Assembly (NCBI GenBank): GCA_031265345.1
Contig: JAISCU010000204.1
Coordinates: 1-24,234, forward strand
Direction: 5' to 3'
DNA: 24,234 bases
DNA from: Bifidobacteriaceae bacterium
GTDB taxonomy: Bacteria > Actinomycetota > Actinomycetes > Actinomycetales > WQXJ01
The notes beneath the pieces were generated by a model. The model made no database searches and was not told the origin of the DNA. It saw nothing but the letters and a program-made list of their open reading frames with translations. Shown one piece after another: positions 1 to 8,471 of the stretch (position 1 is its first letter; the number at the start of each line of letters is the position of its first letter). Position numbers and translations under genes: made by a program.

Positions 1-1
1 C

Positions 2-178
2 GCCGCCGCCGGGACCGCCGCCGGGACCGCCGACGCCGCCCAACCTCCGCCGAGTTCGACCCCCGCGCCGACCCCGCCCGCGCCGGGGCCCGCCCCCAGC
101 CCGGCTCCGCCGTCCCAACCCCGGCCGGCGCCCGCGCCGTCCCCGCCCGCGTCGGCTCCGGGCGCGGGGAGCGTGTGA
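2..178 (+). CDS. C-terminal tail of an upstream conjugation protein (partial)
   Basis: An open frame runs from the window edge to a TGA at 176-178. It encodes a low-complexity Pro/Ala/Ser tail of about 58 residues, with runs such as PAPTPPAPGPAPSPAP. The stop lies three bases before the GTG of the SCO6880-like gene, so the two genes are probably co-transcribed. In actinobacterial conjugation operons of this type the gene just before the SCO6880-like one is often a TrbL/VirB6-like polytopic membrane protein, and Pro-rich tails are common there. That identity is inferred from position only, because no conserved domain is visible. A simple repeat (two GCCGGGACCGCC units) lies at the very start. 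Confidence 0.6.
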   Translation, partial: AAAGTAAGTADAAQPPPSSTPAPTPPAPGPAPSPAPPSQPRPAPAPSPPASAPGAGSV

Positions 179-181
179 CCG

Positions 182-1645
182 GTGTCCGCGTCAACGGCCG
201 CGGAGGGCGGCGCGTTGCGGCCGGTGAAGTTCTCCCGGCTGCCGAAACGCGGCCGGCTGCTCGGCTTGTCCGGCCCGAGGCTGGCCTGCCTGGCCGTCGC
301 GGCCGCCGCCCTGGTCGCCGGCCTCTACGGCGGCGGCGGGACCGGGGTGGCGTGGACCGCCCCGGTCTGGGGCGCGGGCGGGTGCCTCGCCTTGGCGGGG
401 GTGGGGGGAAGGAAACTGATCGAGTGGGCGCCCATCGTCATCCGGTGGGCGTCGCGTGAGTGGGGAGGGCAAACCGTGTACCAGCGCCGAGTCTCGAAAC
501 CCCGCCCGGCCGGGACCCTGGCCCTGCCGGGCGACGCCGCCAGCCTGCGCCAACACCAAGACCCCGCCACCGGGGCGGTCATGGTCCACGACCCGCGCCG
601 GCAAACCCTCACCGCTGTGGCGGAGGTGTCCCACCCGTCGTTCGCGCTGCTCGACCCGTTGGACCAGGAACGCCGCGTCCAGGCGTGGGGCCGGGTCCTC
701 GCGTCTTGCTGCCGGTCCGGGCGGATCGCCCGCGTCCAGGTGTTGGAGCGGGTCCTGCCTGACTCCGGCACCGGCCTCGCCGACTGGTGGCGCGAGCACG
801 GGCGCGACGACGGGTCGTGGACCGCCTGGGTGTACCGGGAACTGATCGACCGGGCCGGGCCCGCCTCCGAACGCCACCAAACCACTATCTCCGTCGCGTT
901 GGACCTGAAGACCGCCGCCAAAGCCGTCAAAGGCGCTGGCGGCGGGATCAAAGGCGCCGCCCGCGTGCTCGGCCAAGAACTCGCCACCCTGACCACCGCG
1001 CTGCGCGCCGCCGACCTCCACGTGTCGAAATGGCTCGGCCCCGCAGACCTCGCGTTCGCGCTGCGCACCGCTTACGACCCGGACGCCGCCCGCCGCCTGG
1101 AGGCCGACCCGAACCTGGGCCGGGACCCGGCCCTGGCGGGGCCGGTCGCGGTCCGCGAGTCGTGGGCGTCGCTCAGGACGGACACCGCCTTCCACGCGGT
1201 GCTGTGGATCAGCGAGTGGCCGCGCTCCCAGGTGTTCCCCGGATTCCTCGCGCCGCTGCTCCTCTCCTCCGGGATCAGAAGGTCGTTCAGCCTGCTGGTC
1301 GAGCCGATGCGCGCCGACCAAGCCGCCCGCGACCTGCGGAAAAAGAAAACCGAACACCTCGCCGACCAAACCCAGCGCGCCCGCGTCGGGCAAATCGAAG
1401 ACGCCGCCCAACAAGCCGAATACCAAGACGTCCTGACCCAAGAAGCCGACCTCGCCTCCGGGCACGGCGTCTGCCGTTACACCGGCCTGATCGCAGTGTC
1501 CGCCCCCACCGACACCGAACTCCAAGCCGCCCTCGCCGCCGTCGAGCAAGCCGCCGTCCAAGCCTCCTGCGAAACCAGGATCCTCGCCGGCCAACAAGCC
1601 CAAGCCCTCACCGCCGCCGCCCTGCCCCTCGCCCGCCCGGCGTAG
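182..1645 (+). CDS. SCO6880-family type IV conjugation protein
   Basis: Protein of 487 aa, starting at GTG 182 with a purine-rich GGGGAG about 10 bases upstream. Two hydrophobic segments lie near the N-terminus (about residues 27-50 and 57-76), and the rest is a long soluble domain without Walker motifs. The order of features matches SCO6880-type proteins found immediately before the VirB4 ATPase in actinobacterial conjugative elements: the two membrane segments, a GTLALPGDAASLR segment near residue 110, and a C-terminal section reading GHGVCRYTGLIAVSAPT, then ETRILAGQQAQALTAAALPL. The family is thought to take part in the membrane mating channel, but its exact role is not established. The virB4 gene that normally follows directly is displaced by an antisense gene. 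Confidence 0.85.
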   Translation: MSASTAAEGGALRPVKFSRLPKRGRLLGLSGPRLACLAVAAAALVAGLYGGGGTGVAWTAPVWGAGGCLALAGVGGRKLIEWAPIVIRWASREWGGQTVYQRRVSKPRPAGTLALPGDAASLRQHQDPATGAVMVHDPRRQTLTAVAEVSHPSFALLDPLDQERRVQAWGRVLASCCRSGRIARVQVLERVLPDSGTGLADWWREHGRDDGSWTAWVYRELIDRAGPASERHQTTISVALDLKTAAKAVKGAGGGIKGAARVLGQELATLTTALRAADLHVSKWLGPADLAFALRTAYDPDAARRLEADPNLGRDPALAGPVAVRESWASLRTDTAFHAVLWISEWPRSQVFPGFLAPLLLSSGIRRSFSLLVEPMRADQAARDLRKKKTEHLADQTQRARVGQIEDAAQQAEYQDVLTQEADLASGHGVCRYTGLIAVSAPTDTELQAALAAVEQAAVQASCETRILAGQQAQALTAAALPLARPA

Positions 1646-1684
1646 AGCTGGCGCGGCCTGCGAGAAGGCCCCGGTCCCCAGCGG

Positions 1685-2194
1685 CTATTCGCCCTCGATT
1701 GGGGGGATCTGCGTGCCGAGTCCATCCTCCACGTCGAGGTCGAAGGCCGCAGCGATGAGGCCGACCTGGAGACCGACACCCGACCTCAACTCGCCAAGCG
1801 CCGTCGCAAACCTGAAGTCCTCCCAGGCGAGGGCCGGATCACGGAACAGAAAGCGGCGGCCGCGCGCGAATCCCGGCGCTTGGTTGAACATCTCTTGCAC
1901 CTGGTCGAGGAATCTGACGCAGTGGCGGCGTACCAGGCGCAACGAGCCTTCCAGTTCGGCGCCTATTCCTCCCCGGCCGATGACCTCGGTCATCAGCTGC
2001 CGGATCTCAAGAACGGAATCGACGCAGCGGTCAGGTTCCTCCAGCGCGGACGAGTAATACAGGACCCGCCGGTCTTCAAGGAATGTCACGACCCTCTTGG
2101 CCACGGACCGGTCAGAAACGGCCGGTTCCCAAGACAGCCCGAAGAACGGAGTGCTGAACCCGGTCAACCGCGACGCGATTTCTGAGGCTTTCAC
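1685..2194 (-). CDS. DUF6650-like protein inserted antisense in the conjugation operon
   Basis: Protein of 169 aa, read right to left from GTG 2194 to the stop at 1685. Recognisable parts are VKASEIASRLTGFSTPFFG, LSWEPAVSDRSVAKRVVTFL, EDRRVLYYSSALEEPDRCV, SVLEIRQLMTEVI and a C-terminal ALGELRSGVGLQVGLIAAAF. I recall this pattern from DUF6650 proteins of actinobacteria, whose function is unknown; that match is from memory. The frame continues upstream to 2302, but that extension is Arg/Ala-rich and overlaps virB4, so the internal GTG followed by the conserved N-terminus is preferred. The base composition is clearly less GC-rich than both neighbours. It converges on the SCO6880-like gene (39-bp gap) and diverges from virB4 (35 bp), which marks it as inserted cargo. 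Confidence 0.75.
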   Translation of the reverse strand: MKASEIASRLTGFSTPFFGLSWEPAVSDRSVAKRVVTFLEDRRVLYYSSALEEPDRCVDSVLEIRQLMTEVIGRGGIGAELEGSLRLVRRHCVRFLDQVQEMFNQAPGFARGRRFLFRDPALAWEDFRFATALGELRSGVGLQVGLIAAAFDLDVEDGLGTQIPPIEGE

Positions 2195-2229
2195 TTTCCC
2201 ATCGTACTGAGCCAACCTGGCGCAGCCGG

Positions 2230-3735
2230 GTGAGCGGATCGCACTTGCTCGACATGCACCCCGACGAGCGCGTCCACGCCGCCGTCCTCGCGCGCCCGCC
2301 ACGGCAGGGCCGCCGGGATCGGAGGGCCCAGGCGAGGGCCGCCCGGAGCGTGGTCGAGGAGGCCAGCCGCGCCGAGAAGGGCAGGGCGAGGGCCGCGGCG
2401 GAGGCGGCCCGCGAAGAGGCCAGAGCCGCCGCGCGCCTGCCGGCGGCGGGGGAGCCGGGGCCGGCGCAGCTGCGCACCAGGGGGAGGCTGCGGCTCGCGA
2501 AGCACCAGGACACGACCGCGGCTTTGGCGGGCGCGTACCCGTTCATCGCGGAGGGCGGCCTCGGCGCGAGGGGCGTGTTCGTGGGCGCGGACCTGTACGG
2601 CGGGTCGTCGTTCGCCTACGACCCGTGGGTGCTGTACCGGGACGGGGTGATCACCGCCCCGAACATCGTCCTGGCCGGGATCGTCGGCTCAGGGAAGTCC
2701 GCCCTCGCCAAGAGCCTCTACACCCGGTCGATCCCGTTCGGGCGGCGGGTGTACGTGCCGGGAGACCCGAAAGGCGAGCACGCCGCCGTGGCCGAGGCTG
2801 TGGGCGGGGAAGCGATCCACCTGGGGCACGGGCTGGCCGCCCGGCTGAACCCGCTGGACGAGGGGCACCGGCCCCGGCGCCTGTCCAACGCGGAGTGGGC
2901 GGCCCAGGTCGCCGCGCGCCGCCGGGACCTCGTCGGCGCGCTCGCCGAGACCGTGCTCGACCGGCCGATGAGCCCGCTGGAGCACACCGCCGTCGACGTG
3001 GCCCTGTCCCGGACGGTCGCCTCCGCTGCTGTGCCGATACTGCCTATGGTCGTGGAGCGGGTGCTCGCGCCCGACAGGGCCGACAGCCCGGACGGCAGGC
3101 TGGCCGAGGACGGACGCGAGGTGGGCCACGCGCTGCGGCGGCTCGTGTCCGGCGACCTGGCCGGCCTGTTCGACGGGCCGTCCACCGTCCGGTTCGACCC
3201 GTCCCTGCCGATGGTGTCCCTCGACCTGTCGTCCGTGGCTGAGAACTCCACGTTGATCTCGGTGCTGATGACCTGCTCGTCCGCGTGGATGGAGTCCGCG
3301 CTGCTGGACCCGGACGGCGGGCAGCGGTGGGTGGTCTACGACGAGGCGTGGCGGCTCATGTCCCACCCTGCGCTGCTCCGGCGGATGGACGCCCAATGGC
3401 GGCTCGCCCGCCACTACGGGATCGCGAACATGCTGGTGTTCCACAAGCTCACCGACCTGGACAACGTGGGCGACCAAGGAACCGCCATGAGAGCGCTCGC
3501 GTCGTCACTGCTGGCCAACGCGGAGACCAGGATCATCTACCGGCAAGAATCCGACCAGACCAAGGGCGCCGCCGAAACGCTCGGGCTGACCGGCGCCGAG
3601 ACCCGGCTCCTGCCAACCCTGGCGACCGGGCAGGGCCTGTGGCGGATCAAAGACCGCTCCTTCGTCGTCCAACACCAGCTGCACCCCGCCGAACTCGCCC
3701 TCTTCGACACGTCCTCCAGGGCCTCAGGGATCTAG
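2230..3735 (+). CDS. VirB4-like conjugation ATPase
   Basis: Protein of 501 aa. Residues 1-75 are charged and Ala/Arg-rich (probably helical), followed by the ATPase core. Walker A is GIVGSGKS at residues 150-157. Walker B is WVVYDEAW, with the acidic pair at about 371-372, followed by a QWRLARHYGIANMLVFHKL segment and a C-terminal LPTLATGQGLWRI region. This is the pattern of VirB4/TraC-type ATPases that power type IV secretion in actinobacterial elements. GTG 2230 is the first usable start, but the N-terminal boundary is uncertain because there is no strong ribosome binding site. The gene would follow the SCO6880-like gene directly but for the antisense insertion, so its transcription may now depend on read-through or a local promoter. 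Confidence 0.88.
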   Translation: MSGSHLLDMHPDERVHAAVLARPPRQGRRDRRAQARAARSVVEEASRAEKGRARAAAEAAREEARAAARLPAAGEPGPAQLRTRGRLRLAKHQDTTAALAGAYPFIAEGGLGARGVFVGADLYGGSSFAYDPWVLYRDGVITAPNIVLAGIVGSGKSALAKSLYTRSIPFGRRVYVPGDPKGEHAAVAEAVGGEAIHLGHGLAARLNPLDEGHRPRRLSNAEWAAQVAARRRDLVGALAETVLDRPMSPLEHTAVDVALSRTVASAAVPILPMVVERVLAPDRADSPDGRLAEDGREVGHALRRLVSGDLAGLFDGPSTVRFDPSLPMVSLDLSSVAENSTLISVLMTCSSAWMESALLDPDGGQRWVVYDEAWRLMSHPALLRRMDAQWRLARHYGIANMLVFHKLTDLDNVGDQGTAMRALASSLLANAETRIIYRQESDQTKGAAETLGLTGAETRLLPTLATGQGLWRIKDRSFVVQHQLHPAELALFDTSSRASGI

Positions 3736-3903
3736 AAAACCGCAGGTCAGAGGCCTTTCCCCAGGGTGGGCGGCCGGTGTCTGGCTCACCGGGCAGGGCA
3801 CCTCGTCCGGCCGTCGCGGGCGCCGGCGGGCACCTTGCCCAAAGCGGGCCCCGCCCGCCGAACCGATCCCGTTCTCACCGCGGCCTTTGAAGGAGCGCCC
3901 GTC

Positions 3904-4452
3904 ATGACAACACCACCCTGGACGCCGGACCAACCCGACGTGTGCGTAACAGCCGACCACGACGGGGCGCTGACCGTCGAGTTGCGGGGCAGCCCCTACG
4001 CCCTGCCCGACACCGGAATGGGGCGCCGCGAGCAGATGGGCCGCCTGTTGGACCACTTCTGCCAGCTGCTCGGCGTCCCGTTCCAAGCCCGCGTCGTCGA
4101 GGCCGACGGGACCGTCCACCAAGGATGGGTGCCCGACCAGCGCGCCGCCGAACTCGCCCCGCCGGCGTGGCAGGCCGCCGCCCAGCCAAGCTATGACGCC
4201 AGGCATGTCGCCGCCCAGCCGGCGGCAGACGGCGGCGCCGGCGAGCCCGTCCTGATCGGCGGGGACGGGTTCATCCCCGGCGAGCAAGTCGCGTTCGCCG
4301 TCGTTGTGGCGGAGACTGCCGCCCAACCGGACGGGACCGCGCTGATCGAACTGCCGGCCGGGTACATCCGGGAACTGCCTTGCGGGGAGATCGCGCTGAT
4401 CGGCCGCGTGTCGGGGACGCTCGCGGTCCGGCAACCGGGCCGGCAGCTGTGA
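3904..4452 (+). CDS. Conserved-position hypothetical protein of the conjugation operon
   Basis: Protein of 182 aa starting at ATG 3904. The start is chosen for the AAGGAG at 3889-3894, nine bases upstream; the open frame extends further but without a better signal. I do not recognise a named domain. An N-terminal module (residues 13-80) alternates beta-like segments (VCVTADHDGALTVELRG) with a helix, REQMGRLLDHFCQLLG. A linker rich in Ala and Gln follows, then a second beta-rich module (residues 115-182) ending in ELPCGEIALIGRVSGTLAV. No signal peptide or membrane segment is visible. Its stop overlaps the GTG of the coupling-protein gene by four bases, so translation of the two is coupled and it is probably an accessory transfer protein. 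Confidence 0.75.
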   Translation: MTTPPWTPDQPDVCVTADHDGALTVELRGSPYALPDTGMGRREQMGRLLDHFCQLLGVPFQARVVEADGTVHQGWVPDQRAAELAPPAWQAAAQPSYDARHVAAQPAADGGAGEPVLIGGDGFIPGEQVAFAVVVAETAAQPDGTALIELPAGYIRELPCGEIALIGRVSGTLAVRQPGRQL

Positions 4453-6224
4453 CGCCGCCGGCCGCGCCCGCCGGGCGGGACTCCCTCGCGAACCTCGGCA
4501 TAGCCGCGATCCTCGGGACAGCCGCCGCCGGGCTGGTGTTGCGGGCCGCCGGCAGCCTCGCCGCCTTCTTCACCGGCCGGCCCCAGCCGACAGGACCGCT
4601 CGCGGCCGGCCTCGGGGTCCTGCTCGACCCCGCCCGCCCCGGCGCCGCGCTAGGCGCCGAAGGGCTGAACCCGGTCGCGTACTGGGCGTCGGCCGCGCTC
4701 CTGCTCGCCGGACTGGCCGCGGGGGGCGCGTGGGGATGGGTGCGCTGGCGGGCCCACAGCGGCCGCACGGCCCAGGATCCGCGCCGAATCGCGGGGACCG
4801 CCGGACGCGACGAGATCCGCCGGGCCGCGTCCGGGAAAGCCCTGGCCCGGCGGGGCGCGGCGCTGCGCCCCTCGGTGCCGGACCCCGCGCCCCGCGACGT
4901 CGGCTACCTGATCGGCCGCGCCCGCGGGCGGGAGGTCTGGGCGTCTGTGGAGGACAGCGTCCTGCTGATCGGTCCGCCGCGGTCCGGGAAAGGCCTCCAC
5001 ATCGTCATCAACGCCATATTGGACGCTCCCGGTGCCGTCGTGACCACAAGCACCCGCCCCGACAACCTGGCCGCGACCATCTCGGCGCGCGCCCGGAGGG
5101 GCCCGGTCGCGGTGTTCGACCCGCAACAACTGGCCGGGGGGCTGCCCGCAGGGCTGCGCTGGTCCCCGGTGCGGGGCTGCGAGCGGCCCCTGACCGCGAT
5201 GATCCGCGCCGCCGGGCTGGCCTCCGCTACAGGGGTCGGCTCCGGCGGGGTCGAGAACGGCGGGTTCTGGGAGGCGAAGACCAGGGTCGCGCTGCAAGCG
5301 CTCCTCCACGCCGCCGCCCTCGACGGCAGAGACGCCGCCGAACTGTTCCGCTGGACCCTCGACCCGAACTCCGCCATCGACGCCGTCACCGTCCTCCGCT
5401 CCCACCCCGGCGCCGCCGCCGGGTGGGCTGAGGCGCTGGACGCCACCATCAACTCCGACCCCCGCACCCGCGACTCGATCTGGCAAGGCGTGTCCCTGTC
5501 CCTGTCCGCGCTGGCCGACCCCCGCGTCCTCGCCGCCGTCAGCCCCCGCCCCGGAGAGAAGTTCGACCCCGCCCGATTCCTCCAAAACAAAGGAACCCTG
5601 TTCCTCCTCGCCACCGGCGCCGGCGCCGGAGCGTCCGCCGCCCTCGTCGCAGCGCTCATCGAAGACCTCGTGGAAACCGCCCGGCATCTGGCCGCCAGGT
5701 CGCCCGGCGCCCGGCTCGACCCGCCCGTCCTGCTCGCCCTCGACGAGGTCGGAAACCTCGCCCCCCTCCCGTCCCTGCCGATCCTCATGGCGGAGGGCGG
5801 CGGCACCGGGATCACCACCATGCCCGTGCTCCAGTCCCTGTCGCAAGCCCGCGACCGGTGGGGCCAAGACGCCGCCGGAGCGATCTGGGACGCCTCCATC
5901 GTCAAGGTCATCCTCGGCGGCGCGTCCAGCCCGTCCGACCTGCGGGACATCTCAACCCTGGTCGGGGAGCGCGACGAGACCACCGCGTCCGACACCCGCT
6001 CCGAGACCGGCGCCCTGTCCACCCAACGCTCCATACGCCGCGTCCCCGTCATGCCGCCAGAGCAAATCCGAACCCTCCCGTTCGGGACCGGCGTGATCCT
6101 CCTGCGCTCCGCCCGACCCATCGTCGCCGACCTGCGCCCCTGGCCCACCAGGGCCGACGGCAAACAGCTTGTCGCAAGCCGCGCCGCGATCGAGCGTCAA
6201 ATGGGCCTTGGCTTCGACCAATGA
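4449..6224 (+). CDS. VirD4/TraG-type coupling ATPase
   Basis: Protein of 591 aa starting at GTG 4449, which overlaps the preceding stop as GTGA. Two hydrophobic N-terminal segments (about residues 15-40 and 75-98) anchor it in the membrane. Walker A is GPPRSGKG at 175-182. Walker B is LLALDEVGN, with D432 and E433, followed by the PSLPILMAEGGGTGITTM and SIVKVILGGASSPSDLRDI segments of the TraG/VirD4 motor. It is the type IV coupling protein, which brings the DNA substrate to the mating channel and drives its transfer. Members from actinobacterial elements have this length. The last 28 bases overlap the 3' end of an antisense gene. Confidence 0.9.
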   Translation: MTPPAAPAGRDSLANLGIAAILGTAAAGLVLRAAGSLAAFFTGRPQPTGPLAAGLGVLLDPARPGAALGAEGLNPVAYWASAALLLAGLAAGGAWGWVRWRAHSGRTAQDPRRIAGTAGRDEIRRAASGKALARRGAALRPSVPDPAPRDVGYLIGRARGREVWASVEDSVLLIGPPRSGKGLHIVINAILDAPGAVVTTSTRPDNLAATISARARRGPVAVFDPQQLAGGLPAGLRWSPVRGCERPLTAMIRAAGLASATGVGSGGVENGGFWEAKTRVALQALLHAAALDGRDAAELFRWTLDPNSAIDAVTVLRSHPGAAAGWAEALDATINSDPRTRDSIWQGVSLSLSALADPRVLAAVSPRPGEKFDPARFLQNKGTLFLLATGAGAGASAALVAALIEDLVETARHLAARSPGARLDPPVLLALDEVGNLAPLPSLPILMAEGGGTGITTMPVLQSLSQARDRWGQDAAGAIWDASIVKVILGGASSPSDLRDISTLVGERDETTASDTRSETGALSTQRSIRRVPVMPPEQIRTLPFGTGVILLRSARPIVADLRPWPTRADGKQLVASRAAIERQMGLGFDQ

Positions 6225-6943
6225 CCAGGTTGTTTCTCGTCATGCCTTACCCGAACGCCGCCAGGAAGCAGCCTTTGGTTGATCGCTCTTCTCCAGCGCC
6301 GACCGCGGCGCGCCGCACCGGGCAACGGCACTTGCGGGCCCGGCGCTTCAGGCAAGACCGGACCGGCAGGCTCCCGCCGAGCCTGGAACTCGGAACGGCC
6401 GGACTCTTCGTCCGTCTCGCGGCAGCCACATGTGGGCCGCGGAGCGACGTCCGTCAGTGGCAACCAAGCGGTGCGTCGAGAACGCCGGCCGCGCCAGGTC
6501 GGAGATTCTGTCCAAGTCAGCACCGCCCAGGCGTCGCCCCAGACCGCCGCCTCGCAGTAGACGCGCAGACGCTCCAACCAGCCCGGTTCAGCACGCGCGA
6601 CGACCCGGAAGCCGTCTCTCACCCGATACCCGCTCCCACCGCCTCCTTTCACTTCGGCGCTCTCAATCTGGGCGCGGCACCCGATCCCAACCGCGGACAG
6701 CCGATACGCGGAGCCGTCACCGACATTGGCGATCTCGGTCTCGGCCGTCGGGGGACCATCCGCATTCCCGTGGCGGTCGGCGGCGATCCGTCGCGACATC
6801 CCGGCAAAGGGCAAGAAGTCAGCGCGCGTCATGTCAACGCGCCACCACCTGATGGCGACCATCGTCGACGTTCCGGTCGCAAGCGCCGGCGCAATCGCGG
6901 CGGCCCAACCGACGGCCGGCCAGAACCCATCGCCGAAATCCAT
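6197..6943 (-). CDS. Membrane-anchored hypothetical protein, antisense cargo
   Basis: Reading from ATG 6943 to the stop at 6197 gives 248 aa. A single hydrophobic segment at residues 7-30 (FWPAVGWAAAIAPALA and following) is followed by a positively charged flank. A compact domain then contains EIANVGDGSAYRLSAVGI and GDAWAVLTWTESPTWRGRRS, which look like authentic beta-rich protein. The final 75 residues are Pro/Arg-rich and less convincing, so the true end of the fold may be earlier. I do not recognise a named family. The body uses lower-GC codons than the transfer genes around it. The start is uncertain because no strong ribosome binding site is visible. It overlaps the 3' end of the coupling-protein gene tail to tail. 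Confidence 0.55.
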   Translation of the reverse strand: MDFGDGFWPAVGWAAAIAPALATGTSTMVAIRWWRVDMTRADFLPFAGMSRRIAADRHGNADGPPTAETEIANVGDGSAYRLSAVGIGCRAQIESAEVKGGGGSGYRVRDGFRVVARAEPGWLERLRVYCEAAVWGDAWAVLTWTESPTWRGRRSRRTAWLPLTDVAPRPTCGCRETDEESGRSEFQARREPAGPVLPEAPGPQVPLPGAARRGRRWRRAINQRLLPGGVRVRHDEKQPGHWSKPRPI

Positions 6944-7175
6944 AATCCGAGGCTGCTGCCGACAGAAGACCCGCGCCGGAAAAGGCTCGGCCACCCCCCA
7001 AATGGTCGGAGCCTCCCCCAGGTCCCCGGCGGGACTACCGCAGGCGCTCCCGTCAACGCCCATTCGGCGTGAACGAACCGCCCGACGGGCGGCAGCGGAG
7101 GCCAGGCGCGCGCACCAGGCCGTTGACAGCGGCCGCCCACTCGGGGCGGCGGCGCGAGCAGCAAGGGAATCGTTG
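6944..7175 (+). promoter_or_regulatory. Divergent gap upstream of ssb
   Basis: This 232-bp stretch lies between the divergent membrane-protein gene and the ssb gene. It should hold promoters for both directions. I see no convincing -35/-10 pair and no coding pattern. The only clear signal is AAGGGA at 7164-7169, the probable ribosome binding site of ssb. Confidence 0.35.
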
Positions 7176-7670
7176 ATGCCCATCAAGACCAACACGGCGA
7201 TGAGCGGATTCATCGCCTCCGCACCGCGGCTGACCTTCTCCGAGCAGGGAACTCCCCGCATGTGGGCAAGAGTCGGCCAGCAGCGTTGGGCCCGCAACCC
7301 GGACGGGTCGTTCACGCAACTGGAATCCGCCTACCACGACCTGATCATGTTCGGCCGGGCCGCCCAAAACGCCGCCCAGAACCTCGCCAAAGGCGACCGG
7401 TTCATCGCCGAAGGCACCGTACAGGAATGCGAGCACACCAACCCCGACGGCACGACCGAGAAACGCGAGCAATTCCTTGCCAAGAGGATCGGCCACGACA
7501 CCGGCTACCAGACCACCATCACCCGCACACCGAGCCCCCTCCGCGCCCAACAGGCCCCGACGCCAACCCAGGAACAAGCCCGGCAAGCCGCCGAGACCGG
7601 GCTCGGCCACCGCGACAGCTTCCCGCCCCGCCCAAACCCAGGCCAAGCGCCCACCGCCATCGGAATGTGA
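7176..7670 (+). CDS. ssb: Single-stranded DNA-binding protein (element-encoded)
   Basis: Protein of 164 aa starting at ATG 7176, with AAGGGA about seven bases upstream; the frame is open further upstream but that part does not resemble SSB. Residues 10-110 form an OB-fold of the SSB type: a first strand region around IASAPRLTF, then ARVGQQRW, YHDLIMFGRAAQNAAQNLAKGD, a FIAEGTVQ strand, and KREQFLAKRIGHDTG. A Pro/Gln-rich tail follows, without the acidic C-terminal tip typical of the housekeeping SSB. Conjugative elements often carry their own SSB to coat the transferred strand. Next in order is the DUF4913 gene, 11 bases downstream. Confidence 0.82.
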   Translation: MPIKTNTAMSGFIASAPRLTFSEQGTPRMWARVGQQRWARNPDGSFTQLESAYHDLIMFGRAAQNAAQNLAKGDRFIAEGTVQECEHTNPDGTTEKREQFLAKRIGHDTGYQTTITRTPSPLRAQQAPTPTQEQARQAAETGLGHRDSFPPRPNPGQAPTAIGM

Positions 7671-7681
7671 GGCACCCAGCC

Positions 7682-8332
7682 ATGACACCACAGCCAAACC
7701 CCATCCCCGAACGTCACGACCTCGCACCAAACGACCCTGGACCAGACCACCGCGACGTCGGCGCCCGCCACGGCGCCGACCTGAACGACAACTCGTCGGC
7801 GACGGACGGGCCACCCGCCCCGATCATCTGGGCGGAACTGTCCTCCGACGAACTGGAGCACGAGTGGCTGGCGCTCAACGCGTGGGTCGAAGACGCCCGC
7901 CACACCTACCACCTGGCAGCCAACATCGTCCCCCCGTTCTGGCACCGCCACCAACTCCTCGTCGAGCACCTCTCCGCGCTCAGGACCCACTGGCAAGCCT
8001 CCCACCACCCCGAACAGGGCGGCTCCGGGCCGTTCGGATGGCTCCGCGACTTGGACGAGTGGAAAGCCCGCATGCGGGAAGCCGTCGCCACCCTCGGCAC
8101 CAGAATCGACTCCGACCGGCCCGCCCGGCTCGCGCCCTGGCCCGGCGAACCCGAACCAGACCCTGAAGACCAACTCCCGCCCGTCAACCTGGACAACCGG
8201 TACGAAGACCTCGTGGGCGTCATCATGTGGCACACCGACCGCGTCCGCCGCCGCGAAGACCACTTCTACGAGGCTATCTCCGCCGCCATCGACCAGATCC
8301 CCCTCGAAGACACCGACGACACCGACTGGTGA
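7682..8332 (+). CDS. DUF4913-domain protein
   Basis: Protein of 216 aa starting at ATG 7682, with TGAGG about nine bases upstream. After a disordered 45-residue N-terminus the core contains LNAWVEDARHTYHLAANIV, PPFWHRHQLLVEHLSALRTH and WLRDLDEWKARMREAVATL, then a short acidic segment. The Trp and His pattern (PPFWHRH) is that of DUF4913 proteins, common in actinobacterial plasmids and ICEs close to the integrase. The function is unknown. A further 60 residues at the C-terminus (RYEDLVGVIMWHTDRVRRRE and an acidic end, DTDDTDW) are outside the part I recognise. It is the last gene of the + strand transfer operon and is followed by a strong terminator. Confidence 0.75.
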   Translation: MTPQPNPIPERHDLAPNDPGPDHRDVGARHGADLNDNSSATDGPPAPIIWAELSSDELEHEWLALNAWVEDARHTYHLAANIVPPFWHRHQLLVEHLSALRTHWQASHHPEQGGSGPFGWLRDLDEWKARMREAVATLGTRIDSDRPARLAPWPGEPEPDPEDQLPPVNLDNRYEDLVGVIMWHTDRVRRREDHFYEAISAAIDQIPLEDTDDTDW

Positions 8333-8410
8333 CACCCACCCGCCCCAAGGCGGCGACCACGGCAGAATCCGGCGGCCGCTCCGCAAGCCGGGGACTGGCC
8401 GAAGGGAAAA

Positions 8411-8458
8411 GCGAGGCCGGGCGCCCACCACCAAGGATGGGCGTCCGGCCTCGCTCGT
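8411..8458. terminator. Bidirectional rho-independent terminator
   Basis: A 17-bp stem (8411-8427 with 8438-8454) has one G-T wobble and a 10-nt loop. It is followed by TCGTTTT on the + strand and preceded by GAAAA, which reads as a T run on the minus strand. It ends the transfer operon from the left and the excisionase gene from the right. Confidence 0.88.
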
Positions 8459-8471
8459 TTTGGCCGCCCGG

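Noticed and set aside
191..1603. Long open frame on the minus strand opposite the SCO6880-like gene
   Set aside because: Gly/Arg/Pro-rich shadow of a GC-rich gene; the + strand protein has clear family features.
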